A stretch of DNA of 64,000 nt from Mobiluncus curtisii subsp. curtisii ATCC 35241 (GTDB lineage: Bacteria > Actinomycetota > Actinomycetes > Actinomycetales > Actinomycetaceae). The notes beneath the pieces were generated by a model that was not told the DNA's origin, searched no databases, and saw nothing but the letters and a program-made list of their open reading frames with translations. Positions 37,033 through 45,238 of this stretch are shown piece after piece. Made by a program: the position numbers and the translations under genes. Location: assembly GCF_000146285.1 (NCBI RefSeq), contig NZ_GL385912.1, forward strand, positions 1,991,251-2,055,250, read 5' to 3'. Every line of letters starts with the position of its first letter. The stretch's first letter is position 1.

Positions 37033-38289
37033 TTAGCCCCCCATACCCAACATTAACAGCACCAAAAGCCCCAGGTTCAGGGCGACGATTAAGGCAGCGA
37101 CCACGATGTTAATAGCCAGCAACCATTTGGGATCAGCAAAGGATCCCATGATGGTCTTTTTTGACGTATAGATGACCAGGGGTAGCAATGCGAAAGGAAT
37201 TCCCAGAGACAGCAGAGCTTGGCTGAGTACCAGTGCCCAAGTGGGATTAAAGCCGAGCGCCAAAATAGCTAATCCCGGTATCAAAGTCACCACGCGCCGC
37301 GCCAGTAATGGAACGCGAACGTGGAGCAAACCTGACATAATTTCCGCCCCGGCATATGCCCCCACCGAGGTAGAAGCTAATCCTGAAGCCAGCAACCCTA
37401 CCGCAAATACCGTTGCTACCCCACCGCCGAGGGCGATAGCTATGACGTGATAAGCACCCTCGATAGTGTCGGTGTCTGTCTGACCGGTTCCGGGACCGCG
37501 CAATGCAGCGGCAGCCAGCAGCACCAGGGCAATGTTGACCGAACCAGCCACCAGCAGCGCCCAGAACACATCCAGTTTTGTCGCCCGGATGAGCCTGCGC
37601 TTCTGATCATCCGGATGCTCTGAGCCGTGACGATCTTTGGTCAATGAGGAATGCAGATAAATCGCGTGGGGCATCACCGTGGCTCCCAGCATCGAGGCAG
37701 CTACCAATACTGATTCTGCATTGGGGAATGTCGGTCGCAGTCCCGCTACGGCAGCCTGCCAGGAGGGGGGAGCCACCACCAGTCCTCCCACGAATCCCAG
37801 AGTAATGACCAGGAGCAGAGCTATAATGACCCGCTCAAACACAATCTGACCGGACGTATTTTGTAAAAACAGCATCCCCAAAGACACCACGCCGATTATC
37901 AATCCGCCTACCAGCAACGGGGTCCCGAACAACAGGTTAAGCGCAATAGCCCCACCAATGACTTCCGCCAAATCGGTGGCACCAGCCACGATTTCAGCTT
38001 GAATCCAAAAGGCAATCCGCCCCGGTCGTCGTAAACGGTCACCGAGGACCTGCGGGAGAGACCGACCGGTTACTATGCCAAATTTCGCACTCTCATATTG
38101 CACCAGCATGGCCATCAAGTTAGCCAGTACCAGCACCCACACCAGTGTGTATCCATAGCGTGCTCCGGCAGTAATGTTGGCGGCTACGTTGCCTGGATCC
38201 ACGTAGGCGACGGCGGCCACGAAAGCCGGTCCCATCAAGGCAACCAGAGACTTTTGAGAAGTTTTTGGATTGTCGTGGAAATGCGTCAT
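37033..38289 (-). CDS. mntH: Nramp family Mn2+/Fe2+ transporter
   Basis: 418 residues, eleven or so membrane helices. The metal-binding motifs are intact: DPGNVAANI in helix 1 and MPHAIYLHSS in helix 6. It imports divalent metal, mainly manganese, with protons. No MntR or DtxR-type operator was recognised in the 67 bases upstream; that gap is mostly a nested inverted repeat. Confidence 0.95.
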   Translation of the reverse strand: MTHFHDNPKTSQKSLVALMGPAFVAAVAYVDPGNVAANITAGARYGYTLVWVLVLANLMAMLVQYESAKFGIVTGRSLPQVLGDRLRRPGRIAFWIQAEIVAGATDLAEVIGGAIALNLLFGTPLLVGGLIIGVVSLGMLFLQNTSGQIVFERVIIALLLVITLGFVGGLVVAPPSWQAAVAGLRPTFPNAESVLVAASMLGATVMPHAIYLHSSLTKDRHGSEHPDDQKRRLIRATKLDVFWALLVAGSVNIALVLLAAAALRGPGTGQTDTDTIEGAYHVIAIALGGGVATVFAVGLLASGLASTSVGAYAGAEIMSGLLHVRVPLLARRVVTLIPGLAILALGFNPTWALVLSQALLSLGIPFALLPLVIYTSKKTIMGSFADPKWLLAINIVVAALIVALNLGLLVLLMLGMGG

Positions 38290-38308
38290 GACTACACCCT
38301 ACGTAAAA

Positions 38309-38355
38309 CTCTCAAATCACGAAATCCCCAACACGAAACACGGGGAACACGAGAG
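38309..38355 (-). terminator. Nested inverted repeats upstream of mntH
   Basis: Outer arms CTCTC (38309-38313) and GAGAG (38351-38355) enclose inner arms CCCC (38326-38329) and GGGG (38342-38345), directly after the stop of the 129-residue gene. A weak terminator or a regulator site for mntH is possible; the arms are short. Confidence 0.3.
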
Positions 38356-38357
38356 AG

Positions 38358-38747
38358 CTAGGCTTCGGTATCCAAGGCTCGCCCCACCGAGCCATTGCCC
38401 AGCATGGCACGCATGGAGGTGAAAGTAGCAATCCGATCATGCTGGCTCAGAGGTTGCGGACGACGCATCAGAAGCTGTTGATTTTGGGAATGCGCAGTTG
38501 TGGCAGAAGCCTGATTAATTCGCGATTCAGCCAAGGTTAAAGCAAACAGAGAGGCGGAATCAGCACCGGGTTCAATGACTTCGCCAGTGACGGATTTAAT
38601 CAGGTCGCGATCACCACTAGAAAGATGGGACAACACCCACTGAGTGTGTTCATCGACAACGGTCTGGGCACCTTGCAGAGCATCACTGCTTTGGCGCTGC
38701 TTAGCGACCACGGCGGCTAAACGAACTGCCGAGCGCTGCTGTTCCAT
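38358..38747 (-). CDS. Small hypothetical protein
   Basis: 129 residues, ATG at 38747 with AGAAAGG upstream. Mostly helical by composition, Gln/Ala/Ser-rich, no membrane segment, no cysteine. No family recognised. It may be co-transcribed with mntH, 68 bases downstream. A candidate promoter is TTGGAG-17-TAGATT (38812-38784 on the minus strand). Confidence 0.6.
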   Translation of the reverse strand: MEQQRSAVRLAAVVAKQRQSSDALQGAQTVVDEHTQWVLSHLSSGDRDLIKSVTGEVIEPGADSASLFALTLAESRINQASATTAHSQNQQLLMRRPQPLSQHDRIATFTSMRAMLGNGSVGRALDTEA

Positions 38748-38783
38748 TGCCTAACCTTTCTCTGGAATTCCGCTGACATCAGT

Positions 38784-38812
38784 AATCTACCAGTAACTTT
38801 CTCCAGCTCCAA
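38784..38812 (-). promoter_or_regulatory. Candidate promoter of the 129-residue gene
   Basis: TTGGAG (38812-38807), 17-base spacer, TAGATT (38789-38784); the predicted start is about 30 bases before the gene. Confidence 0.4.
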
Positions 38813-38904
38813 GGTAATTTTTAGCTTTCTCCGATATTTATTTCAGAATTCATTAAGTATCCCTTGATATTGCAACAATTTTTGCCGGCTGGCAGGAAGC
38901 TTCC

Positions 38905-39873
38905 TCAATGCCCGTTTTGGGCTAATGTACTAACAATATCGGTGTAAATCCCATCAACGCCAAGGGAAACTAGGCGTCGATACGAGGCAAGATCATTCAC
39001 GGTCCACACATACACGGGACAGCCCAGAGCGTGCGCTGCTGCCACGAACCGCGGGGTCACGATTCTCATCCCCGGAACGCTTTCGGGTACCGCCAACGCG
39101 CAGTGAAAATCTCTGCAGAGGCGCGGGACTATGCCGAAGCGGTAAAGGCGTTCTAAATAGCGTTTCTCCGCCAACCCCGACACTACGCGACGGGTGTCAG
39201 ATTCGAGCCGCCGCGCTGCCCCGCTTTCCCCTTCCGAGGAAAAGATTGTTTCCCAGGGAATTTCTATACCGCGAATCTTCGGGTGGACGGGTCGGACCAA
39301 GCCAGCCGCGGCTCCCCCTAAAAGTCGCGCAATATCCCGCGCTCCCGGCAAATATCCGCACCCCGGTCCCAGGTATCGAGCCATTTTCCAAACACGCCGG
39401 GCAGAAAAGGACGCTAGAGCGAGACGCCCCAAATCCTGACGCCCCTGTAAGACGCGGAGTGCACCGGGCACGACCGCGTCGGTTTTAGCATCAATGTTCA
39501 AGTAAATGTTGGGGTATCGATCCAGGAATTCTTCCAGGCTGAAAGGCTGCTCGCCGTTAGGCAGCTGACGCCGGCACAGCTCCGCCCACGAAACTTCGGC
39601 AATAGCGATTTCCCCGTCCGCCGCGTGCCACAGCGGGTCGTGACTAATAACGGGAACCCCGTCGGTAGTGGCGTGAATATCAGTTTCCAACCCGGAAACC
39701 GCGCTGCAAGAAACAGCCCAATCAAAGGCAGCTCGTGAATTTTCCGGAACCGGACACCCTAAAGCTGCGCTAGCAGAAACTGCCGATCCGCGGTGAGCCA
39801 AGAGTACGGGTCGACGGCGTGAAACGGGGAAGACAGCTGCGGGTCGCAAAATCAAGCGTGCTTCTAGGAACAA
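38905..39873 (-). CDS. Glycerophosphodiester phosphodiesterase
   Basis: About 322 residues if the TTG at 39873 is used; no good ribosome site exists, and TTGs at 39855 or 39849 are alternatives. The GDPD barrel is clear: VLLAHRG, PENSRAAFDWAV, GLETDIHATTDGVPVISHDPLW, YLNIDAK and the C-terminal VYVWTVNDLASYRRLVSLGVDGIYTD. It hydrolyses glycerophosphodiesters to glycerol phosphate. No export signal is evident. It overlaps the end of the M23 gene by ten bases. Confidence 0.9.
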   Translation of the reverse strand: MFLEARLILRPAAVFPVSRRRPVLLAHRGSAVSASAALGCPVPENSRAAFDWAVSCSAVSGLETDIHATTDGVPVISHDPLWHAADGEIAIAEVSWAELCRRQLPNGEQPFSLEEFLDRYPNIYLNIDAKTDAVVPGALRVLQGRQDLGRLALASFSARRVWKMARYLGPGCGYLPGARDIARLLGGAAAGLVRPVHPKIRGIEIPWETIFSSEGESGAARRLESDTRRVVSGLAEKRYLERLYRFGIVPRLCRDFHCALAVPESVPGMRIVTPRFVAAAHALGCPVYVWTVNDLASYRRLVSLGVDGIYTDIVSTLAQNGH

Positions 39874-40688
39874 ATCTGGTTGATGAACCTAGCGCCATGA
39901 CGCTTCATCCAGCCCATAGGTTCGACGGATTCCTTGTCGGCGTTACGAATTTCAAAGTGCAAGTGCGGTCCAGTAGAGCGTCCGGTCGAACCTACCCCGG
40001 CGATGACATCTCCAGCTTTAACCTCGTCGCCCTGGTGCACGTAAATACCATTGCTATACATATGCAAATAACGGGAATAGTACACTTCTCCGTCCTGAAC
40101 ATGCTTGATGGTAATTACACCAGTGGAACCCTGCATTCCTGCATCCATCACAATTCCGTCAGCTACCGCATAGATATTCGTGCCGGTGGGTGCCGACAAG
40201 TCAACGCCCTCATGCAACAACCTCGTCCCGGTCACCGGGTTGACTCGCATTCCCCAGGGGGAAGTGAACGTATAGCTTCCCGCCGATAACGGCCACAGCA
40301 AAAGCTTTTCTTCCGGAGCGGCAGAAGCATCACCGTTCGCCGATCCCTGCGCCGCGCACTGTCCCAGTGCGGAGGCTTCCACCACTCGAGAACGCGAGCT
40401 GGCGGGGACCGCGTTTAAGTCGGAGTCATAATCAGTAGCGCCACTAGCTTTCGCTACGACGGAGAGCAAAGTCTGATTGGTGCTGAATTCAAAATTCGGC
40501 GAGGCGATGGACAAATTGGGGGAAACCATCCCAGATAGCGGAGCTACCACGGTAATAGCCGAAACTACGCCCAGCAATACCAAGCGCGGGGCGTTAAAAA
40601 TTTGTGCTTCTTTACTGATACGCGCGGACTGAGTACGATTACGCAGTTCACGTGCTTCCCGACGGGTGCGAGGCCTTTCGGTTTCCAA
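39864..40688 (-). CDS. M23 family peptidoglycan metallopeptidase (LytM domain)
   Basis: 274 residues, TTG start at 40688 with GGAAGGTGA upstream. A basic cytoplasmic N-terminus (RRTRREARELRNRT-like) precedes one membrane helix (~30-50) and a C-terminal LytM domain with zinc/catalytic motifs HEGVDL (HxxxD) and HLHFE (HxH). It cuts peptidoglycan cross-bridges or, if metal-poor, activates amidases. Its promoter region shares an element with the NlpC/P60 gene. Confidence 0.92.
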   Translation of the reverse strand: METERPRTRREARELRNRTQSARISKEAQIFNAPRLVLLGVVSAITVVAPLSGMVSPNLSIASPNFEFSTNQTLLSVVAKASGATDYDSDLNAVPASSRSRVVEASALGQCAAQGSANGDASAAPEEKLLLWPLSAGSYTFTSPWGMRVNPVTGTRLLHEGVDLSAPTGTNIYAVADGIVMDAGMQGSTGVITIKHVQDGEVYYSRYLHMYSNGIYVHQGDEVKAGDVIAGVGSTGRSTGPHLHFEIRNADKESVEPMGWMKRHGARFINQICS

Positions 40689-40708
40689 GGGTCACCTTCC
40701 GACTTTGG

Positions 40709-40742
40709 ATAACAACTAGAACTCAAGTTTATAACAACTAGA
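40709..40742. repeat. 12-bp direct repeat over the M23 promoter
   Basis: ATAACAACTAGA at 40709-40720 and again at 40731-40742, a 22-base period (about two helical turns). The second copy overlaps the -10 element, so a repressor site is possible. Confidence 0.6.
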
Positions 40743-40755
40743 TAACGATTTGCAA
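40728..40755 (-). promoter_or_regulatory. Candidate promoter of the M23 peptidase gene
   Basis: TTGCAA (40755-40750), a 16-base spacer and TATAAA (40733-40728) on the minus strand, about 40 bases before the TTG start. Confidence 0.5.
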
Positions 40756-40774
40756 TCAAAAGCGCTCATCAATT

Positions 40775-40799
40775 TTCACTTTAGTAACATTTGTTAACA
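40775..40799 (+). promoter_or_regulatory. GTAACA repeat box (MtrA-box-like) upstream of the M23 gene
   Basis: TTCACTTTAGTAACA (40775-40789) is identical to the box before the NlpC/P60 gene, followed by GTTAACA (40793-40799) as a second, imperfect GTAACA copy. It lies about 20-44 bases above the -35. Confidence 0.5.
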
Positions 40800-40878
40800 C
40801 GAAATGACTTTTTCCGAAAATTACCTGAAAGAATCTTGGATTTTTGGTATCAATGGTGCCGCCCGTAGCTACACGTGC

Positions 40879-41913
40879 TCAGAGTAAATCCCGGACTTCA
40901 CCCACCAGTTCTTCCAAAATATCCTCCAAAAAGACCACTCCAATCACCGTTTCCGGATTCTCCGGATTGACCACCCCCGCCAGGTGCGTGCCTTGCTTTT
41001 GCATCACGCGCAGCGCATCCTCCACTTCCATCTGCGGCGTCACGGTAATTAACGAGCGAATCCGCCAGGGTTCCAACGGGTCCTCACGTAGTCCTTTATC
41101 TACCGCAATGACATCTTTGATGTGCAAGTATCCGATAATGTTTCCGGTTTCATCAATAATCGGGATACGCGAAAACCCGGAACGCGCCATGGTTTTTTCC
41201 GCCTCTACGGGCGTGATATCCGCTGGCAACATCACCAATTGTTCCAAACCGACCATCACTCCGGACACCACTTCGGCAGAAAATTCCAGCGTCCCGGAAA
41301 GCAGACCCAGGTCGTCCTCCAAAACCCCTTCCTCGCGGGATTTTTCAACGATTGAGGACATTTCCTCGACCGTGAAACTCACCCCAACCTCATGTTGCGG
41401 TTCCAAACCAAACAACCTCACCACCGAGTTCGCAAATCGGTTCATCGCTCTAATAACCGGACGCAGTGCCCTTTCCATCGCCACCATCGGGGGTGAATAG
41501 AGCAAAATGAGGCGGGTATGGGCGGAAACCGAGGTATATTTTGGAATCATCTCGCCGGCAACCACATGCAGATACAAGACAATCAGCAGAGCCAGAAGGA
41601 TAGCAAAAGAATGGGCACTGACCGGTGGCAGCCCCAGACGCAACGCTATCGGCAGCAACAGATGCGCGATAGCCGGTTCCGCCACCACTCCCAATCCGGT
41701 AGATGCCAGCGTAATTCCCAGCTGACAAACCGCCAGCATCTCGGAAACATTTTCTACCGCAATCATTGCGGAAGCTGCCCCGCGTTTCCCCTGTTTCACC
41801 AGGGGCTCAATCTCAGCTTTCCGGGAAGCCGTGAACGCGAATTCTGCACCCACAAAGAAAGCATTGATAGCCAGAAGCAACACCATAAAGATTAAAGAGA
41901 CCCAATCATTCAT
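40879..41913 (-). CDS. CNNM/CorC (hemolysin C family) transporter, copy 2
   Basis: 344 residues from the ATG at 41913, which has GCGGAGG about seven bases upstream and overlaps the previous stop by eight bases. N-terminal DUF21 membrane domain with FFVGAEFAFTASRKAEI, then a CBS pair (FSRIPIIDETGNIIGYLHIKDVI, MQKQGTHLAGVVNPENPETVIGVVFLEDILEELVGEV). It ends soon after the CBS pair, with no C-terminal CorC_HlyC domain. The family includes Mg2+ transporters. Confidence 0.9.
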   Translation of the reverse strand: MNDWVSLIFMVLLLAINAFFVGAEFAFTASRKAEIEPLVKQGKRGAASAMIAVENVSEMLAVCQLGITLASTGLGVVAEPAIAHLLLPIALRLGLPPVSAHSFAILLALLIVLYLHVVAGEMIPKYTSVSAHTRLILLYSPPMVAMERALRPVIRAMNRFANSVVRLFGLEPQHEVGVSFTVEEMSSIVEKSREEGVLEDDLGLLSGTLEFSAEVVSGVMVGLEQLVMLPADITPVEAEKTMARSGFSRIPIIDETGNIIGYLHIKDVIAVDKGLREDPLEPWRIRSLITVTPQMEVEDALRVMQKQGTHLAGVVNPENPETVIGVVFLEDILEELVGEVRDLL

Positions 41914-43273
41914 GAGCCACCTCCGCAGAATCTGCCTGCTCGTCAGGGGTCGGATTGCGGGTGATACGGACCCGGTCAATACGTCGACCGTCCATTTGCT
42001 CGACGCGTAAAAGATATCCGTTGACCAGGACTGTCTCCCCCTGCGAGGGAACGTGTCCCAGTTCAGTCATAATCAGCCCCCCCAAGGTTTCATAGGGACC
42101 TTCATCGGGCAGTTCCACTTTGGTTTGAATCAACAGCTCATCGGGACGTATCAGCCCTGGAACCAACCACTCGTCTTCCACCGGATGATTAATCCCGGCA
42201 GCGTGCTGATCGTGTTCATCCGCGACTTCGCCCACAATTTCTTCAACCGCGTCCTCCAGGGTCACGATGCCGGAAGTACCCCCGTATTCATCGACCACTA
42301 CCGCCGTTTGACTACCCGCGTCGCGCAGCAGCACCATCAAATCCGCCAGCCCCATCGTTTCCGGGACTCTGGGAACTTCATACATTAGTGATGACGAGGT
42401 GACCACGACTTCACTGCGGCGTTCAAAAGGAACGGATACTGCCCGACGCAGATTGGCGAATCCCAGAATGTCGTCCAAACCGTTCGGTCCGACCACGGGG
42501 AAACGAGAGTGCCCAGTTTCCCGCGCTTTCTCGATGAGGTCATCTGCCGAGTCATTCTGAGACAAATAGTGCACCCGACCGCGGTCGGTCATCACATCTT
42601 TCGCTGCCAGACCAGAAATATGCACCGAACGGGTGAACAGGGAAGCGGTAGATAAATCCAATACCCCTTCCTCCGCGCTTTGGCGCACCATTGCCACGAG
42701 CTCCTGAGCTGAATGCGCGCCCGAGAGCTCTTCCACGACTACCACGCCCATCCTATTCAACACGAAGTTTGCCGAAGACCGCAGCACCACGATGAGCGGC
42801 TTGAAAACAGAAGTGAACGCCCGCTGTGGACGCACCACGAAAGCCGCAGTTTTCAGGGGGTCCGCCAGCGCCAGGTTCTTGGGGATGAGCTCGCCAAAGA
42901 CCATGGAATACAGGTTTGTGAGAATGAGGGCGACTACTGCCCCCAGCGCCGTGGCGGCAGCCAAAGCCATCCCGGTGTGTCCCAATCCGCGTGTCACCAG
43001 GTTTGCGATGGCTTTTTGAGTGGTGTAACCCACCATGATTGTGGACAGGGTAATGCCTACCTGAGTGCCGGACAACTGGGTAGACAGATTAGAGATTGAG
43101 TTTTTCACAAGGGCGGCCCGCTTGTCTCCGTTAGCCGCTCGCCCCGCAACTCTGGCAGGGTCGACCGCTAGGAAAGCAAACTCGGTGGCAACAAAAAATG
43201 CGGTAACCAAAGTCAGAATCAGTCCCACTGCCACCAACAACCAGTCAGCCACAACAGGACTCAACTGACCCAC
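41906..43273 (-). CDS. CNNM/CorC (hemolysin C family) transporter, copy 1
   Basis: 455 residues, GTG start at 43273. DUF21 domain (~5-190) with AFFVATEFAFLAVDPARV, CBS pair (~205-335: GHSRFPVVGPNGLDDILGFANL, TAVVVDEYGGTSGIVTLEDAVEEIVGEV) and a C-terminal CorC_HlyC domain (~350-440, DEWLVPGLIRPDEL, GHVPSQGETVLVNGYLLRVEQMDGRRIDRV). Likely Mg2+ transport or efflux. The paired, overlapping genes suggest a heteromer. Confidence 0.92.
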   Translation of the reverse strand: MGQLSPVVADWLLVAVGLILTLVTAFFVATEFAFLAVDPARVAGRAANGDKRAALVKNSISNLSTQLSGTQVGITLSTIMVGYTTQKAIANLVTRGLGHTGMALAAATALGAVVALILTNLYSMVFGELIPKNLALADPLKTAAFVVRPQRAFTSVFKPLIVVLRSSANFVLNRMGVVVVEELSGAHSAQELVAMVRQSAEEGVLDLSTASLFTRSVHISGLAAKDVMTDRGRVHYLSQNDSADDLIEKARETGHSRFPVVGPNGLDDILGFANLRRAVSVPFERRSEVVVTSSSLMYEVPRVPETMGLADLMVLLRDAGSQTAVVVDEYGGTSGIVTLEDAVEEIVGEVADEHDQHAAGINHPVEDEWLVPGLIRPDELLIQTKVELPDEGPYETLGGLIMTELGHVPSQGETVLVNGYLLRVEQMDGRRIDRVRITRNPTPDEQADSAEVAHE

Positions 43274-43391
43274 CGCCCTGGTGCACCCTCAGCAAAAACC
43301 GAGGTGGGACAATCGAATCGATACTGGTGTACCGAGGTACGGGAGGAAAACACAGGAAATCGCGAGGTGTCTTGCAGTTTAACCACCGTGC

Positions 43392-43853
43392 TTATTTGCC
43401 AGCCTTGGCGGCGCGGGCGATTTCGCGACGAGCCTTCAGGGAAGGCTGTCCGTTACCGTCAGCCAGAACCATTCCCAAGCCTCCCGCCAGCGAACCGCCA
43501 GCGACCAAGCCGCGCGTGTAGTCCCTGCGTTCCGCTGTGGATTTCGCTGCCCAAACTGGATTATTTACCACGCTGATGGGAAGGTTTACCACTGCCAAAA
43601 TGAGGGCACAAATCCGGGGAGATTTCCCCAGGGCTAGACCCAGCGCAGTCACCGCCGTAGCAGCCCCAGCCAAGCGCGACAACAATTTCGCGTCCGAAGT
43701 CAAAATGGGAGGCAGCCCCACCTTTTCCAAAGTCGGCTCCATCTTTCGAAAACGTTCCACGTGGTCGTCGGGGTTGAGCAACGCGTCGAGTCCATCATGA
43801 ATGAACACCGCCGCCAGCAGCGGACGCGAGATAAAACGCAGCAAAGTCCTCAT
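43392..43853 (-). CDS. DoxX family membrane protein
   Basis: 153 residues from the ATG at 43853, with GAGGA upstream. MRTLLRFISRPLLAAVFIHDGLDAL and the four-helix layout fit DoxX. DoxX proteins work in redox and thiol stress in actinobacteria, which fits its position head-to-head with sigH. Confidence 0.8.
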   Translation of the reverse strand: MRTLLRFISRPLLAAVFIHDGLDALLNPDDHVERFRKMEPTLEKVGLPPILTSDAKLLSRLAGAATAVTALGLALGKSPRICALILAVVNLPISVVNNPVWAAKSTAERRDYTRGLVAGGSLAGGLGMVLADGNGQPSLKARREIARAAKAGK

Positions 43854-43914
43854 AACACTATTGTCCTCATTTTTTAGAACAGTTTGCATCTTTTCGAAAC
43901 GTATTGGGCGACGC

Positions 43915-43939
43915 GGAATAAAAACCACCCGTTATGGTT
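43915..43939 (+). promoter_or_regulatory. Candidate SigH/SigR-type promoter upstream of sigH
   Basis: GGAAT (43915-43919), 17 bases, GTT (43937-43939). This matches the GGAAT-N17/18-GTT consensus of the SigH/SigR family, consistent with autoregulation. The leader to the ATG at 44057 would be about 110 bases. A TAGACT eight bases before the ATG could instead give a leaderless transcript from a housekeeping promoter. Confidence 0.45.
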
Positions 43940-44056
43940 ATAACAGGCGTGGGACGAACTTTGGAAAAATCTCTCGCCAGACCCGCTCGAGCCAGGGGCG
44001 CGATAAATCGACCCCCATCTGTCTCCCCTCCGCTCTGCGCGCTAGACTGGGCACCG

Positions 44057-44647
44057 ATGAGCGAAAAAATAAACTCTGCACCCCCGCACGAGACGCGATC
44101 CATAACGGAACAGCGCTTCGAGACGGAAGTCATGCCGTTTTTAAATCAGCTCTATTCCGGTGCCCTGCGGCTGACCCGAAATCCACATGACGCCGAGGAC
44201 CTGGTCCAAGAAACTTTCTTGAAAGCCTTTCGGAGTTTCGATTCTTTTCAAGAGGGAACGAATCTGTTGGCGTGGCTCTATCGCATCATGACCAACACTT
44301 TCATTAATTCCTATCGCAAGGATCAGCGTCGCCCCCGCACGGAAACTATGGCTGAGATTACGGATTACCAGCTGTCTCAAGATGACTCCAATCGTGAATC
44401 TCGTTCCGCGGAATCTCTGGCCTTGGACCGTTTGGGCACCCAGGATATTCTCGATGCCCTCGACGCTTTGCCTGATGAATATCGCGAAGCGGTGTACCTG
44501 GCCGACGTGGAAGGTCTGGCTTACAAAGAAATCGCGGAAATCCTTGATATTCCCTCCGGGACGGTCATGTCTCGTCTGCACCGCGGGCGAGCGAAACTAC
44601 GGAAAATGCTGAGGGAGCGTGTGGAAGCTGAGGTGCAAATGTCATGA
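44057..44647 (+). CDS. sigH: ECF sigma factor SigH/SigR type
   Basis: 196 residues from the ATG at 44057. Sigma region 2 ([51 protein letters not shown]) and region 4 ([51 protein letters not shown]) are complete. It directs the thiol-oxidative and heat-stress response. Its stop overlaps the anti-sigma start by four bases (ATGA). Confidence 0.95.
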   Translation: MSEKINSAPPHETRSITEQRFETEVMPFLNQLYSGALRLTRNPHDAEDLVQETFLKAFRSFDSFQEGTNLLAWLYRIMTNTFINSYRKDQRRPRTETMAEITDYQLSQDDSNRESRSAESLALDRLGTQDILDALDALPDEYREAVYLADVEGLAYKEIAEILDIPSGTVMSRLHRGRAKLRKMLRERVEAEVQMS

Positions 44648-44940
44648 ATTTTAAAGAAAACTTTCCCTCCCGCACACCGGATTCCTCCGGCTGCGGCTGT
44701 GACAGTGAGTGCGACTGCGACTGTGAAACCGTGACGCAAAATATGCGTGAAATCATGAACGGCGAGATGGACTTGCCCTTGGCGCAGCGTTTCCACGATC
44801 ATCTGCGACACTGCCCGGATTGCCACGAGGAATCCTTGTGGGTGGAGCGTTACATCACCTTACTGCGCCAGTCTTGCCGGTGCGAAGCCCCAGTAGAACT
44901 GCGGGAACGTATCATGATAGAGATTCGTAAGATTGGATAG
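44644..44940 (+). CDS. rshA: Mycothiol-system anti-sigma factor RshA/RsrA type
   Basis: 98 residues with a zinc anti-sigma domain: H53-x3-C57-x2-C60, and Cys27 lies 25 residues before His53, as in the C-x25-29-H-x3-C-x2-C consensus. Disulphide stress should release SigH. Unusually, five cysteines crowd residues 17-27 (C17, C19, C23, C25, C27) and two more (CRC) follow near residue 80. The overlap with sigH fixes the pairing. Confidence 0.9.
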   Translation: MNFKENFPSRTPDSSGCGCDSECDCDCETVTQNMREIMNGEMDLPLAQRFHDHLRHCPDCHEESLWVERYITLLRQSCRCEAPVELRERIMIEIRKIG

Positions 44941-45043
44941 CTACGCGCCACCTCCACCGCTCCCCCGCAGCCGCGGGTTTGCGGGAAGGCTGGGAATGTG
45001 TGAAAATAGGCAGGTTGATTACAAACTTCAGAAGGAGGCTGTT

Positions 45044-45118
45044 ATGTCGAAACGCGGTCGCAAGCGTCGGGCGCGGTCCAAGAGTGCCGCTAATCACGGC
45101 AAACGCCCCAATGCTTAA
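45044..45118 (+). CDS. 50S ribosomal protein bL37
   Basis: A 24-residue basic protein, MSKRGRKRRARSKSAANHGK then RPNA, matching the actinobacterial bL37 (AURKAIP1/COX24 domain), whose mycobacterial form ends in the same ANHGKRPNA. ATG at 45044 with the strong site GAAGGAGG. A terminator follows 10 bases later. Confidence 0.93.
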   Translation: MSKRGRKRRARSKSAANHGKRPNA

Positions 45119-45128
45119 AGCTTGAACG

Positions 45129-45168
45129 GCGGGTGCGGGTAAGTGAAAGCTTCCCGCACCCGCAGCGT
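45129..45168 (+). terminator. Intrinsic terminator of bL37
   Basis: GCGGGTGCGGG (45129-45139) pairs with CCCGCACCCGC (45153-45163), then AGCGTTTTT. An 11-bp GC-rich stem with a T-tract on the plus strand. Confidence 0.88.
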
Positions 45169-45186
45169 TTTTATCCAGCTCGAAAT

Positions 45187-45229
45187 ACAGGGTTCCCCGG
45201 AAGCGTTCGTTTCTTCCGGGGAACCCTGT
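45187..45229 (-). terminator. Terminator of kgd
   Basis: Perfect 16-bp arms, ACAGGGTTCCCCGGAA (45187-45202) and TTCCGGGGAACCCTGT (45214-45229), 9 bases after the kgd stop. The T-tract is weak, but the stem is very strong. It also insulates kgd from bL37. Confidence 0.75.
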
Positions 45230-45238
45230 TATTGCTGT

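Noticed and set aside
38290-38357. Manganese riboswitch or MntR box before mntH
   Set aside because: Only 67 bases are available and they hold a short nested repeat; no yybP-like core or MntR/DtxR consensus was seen.
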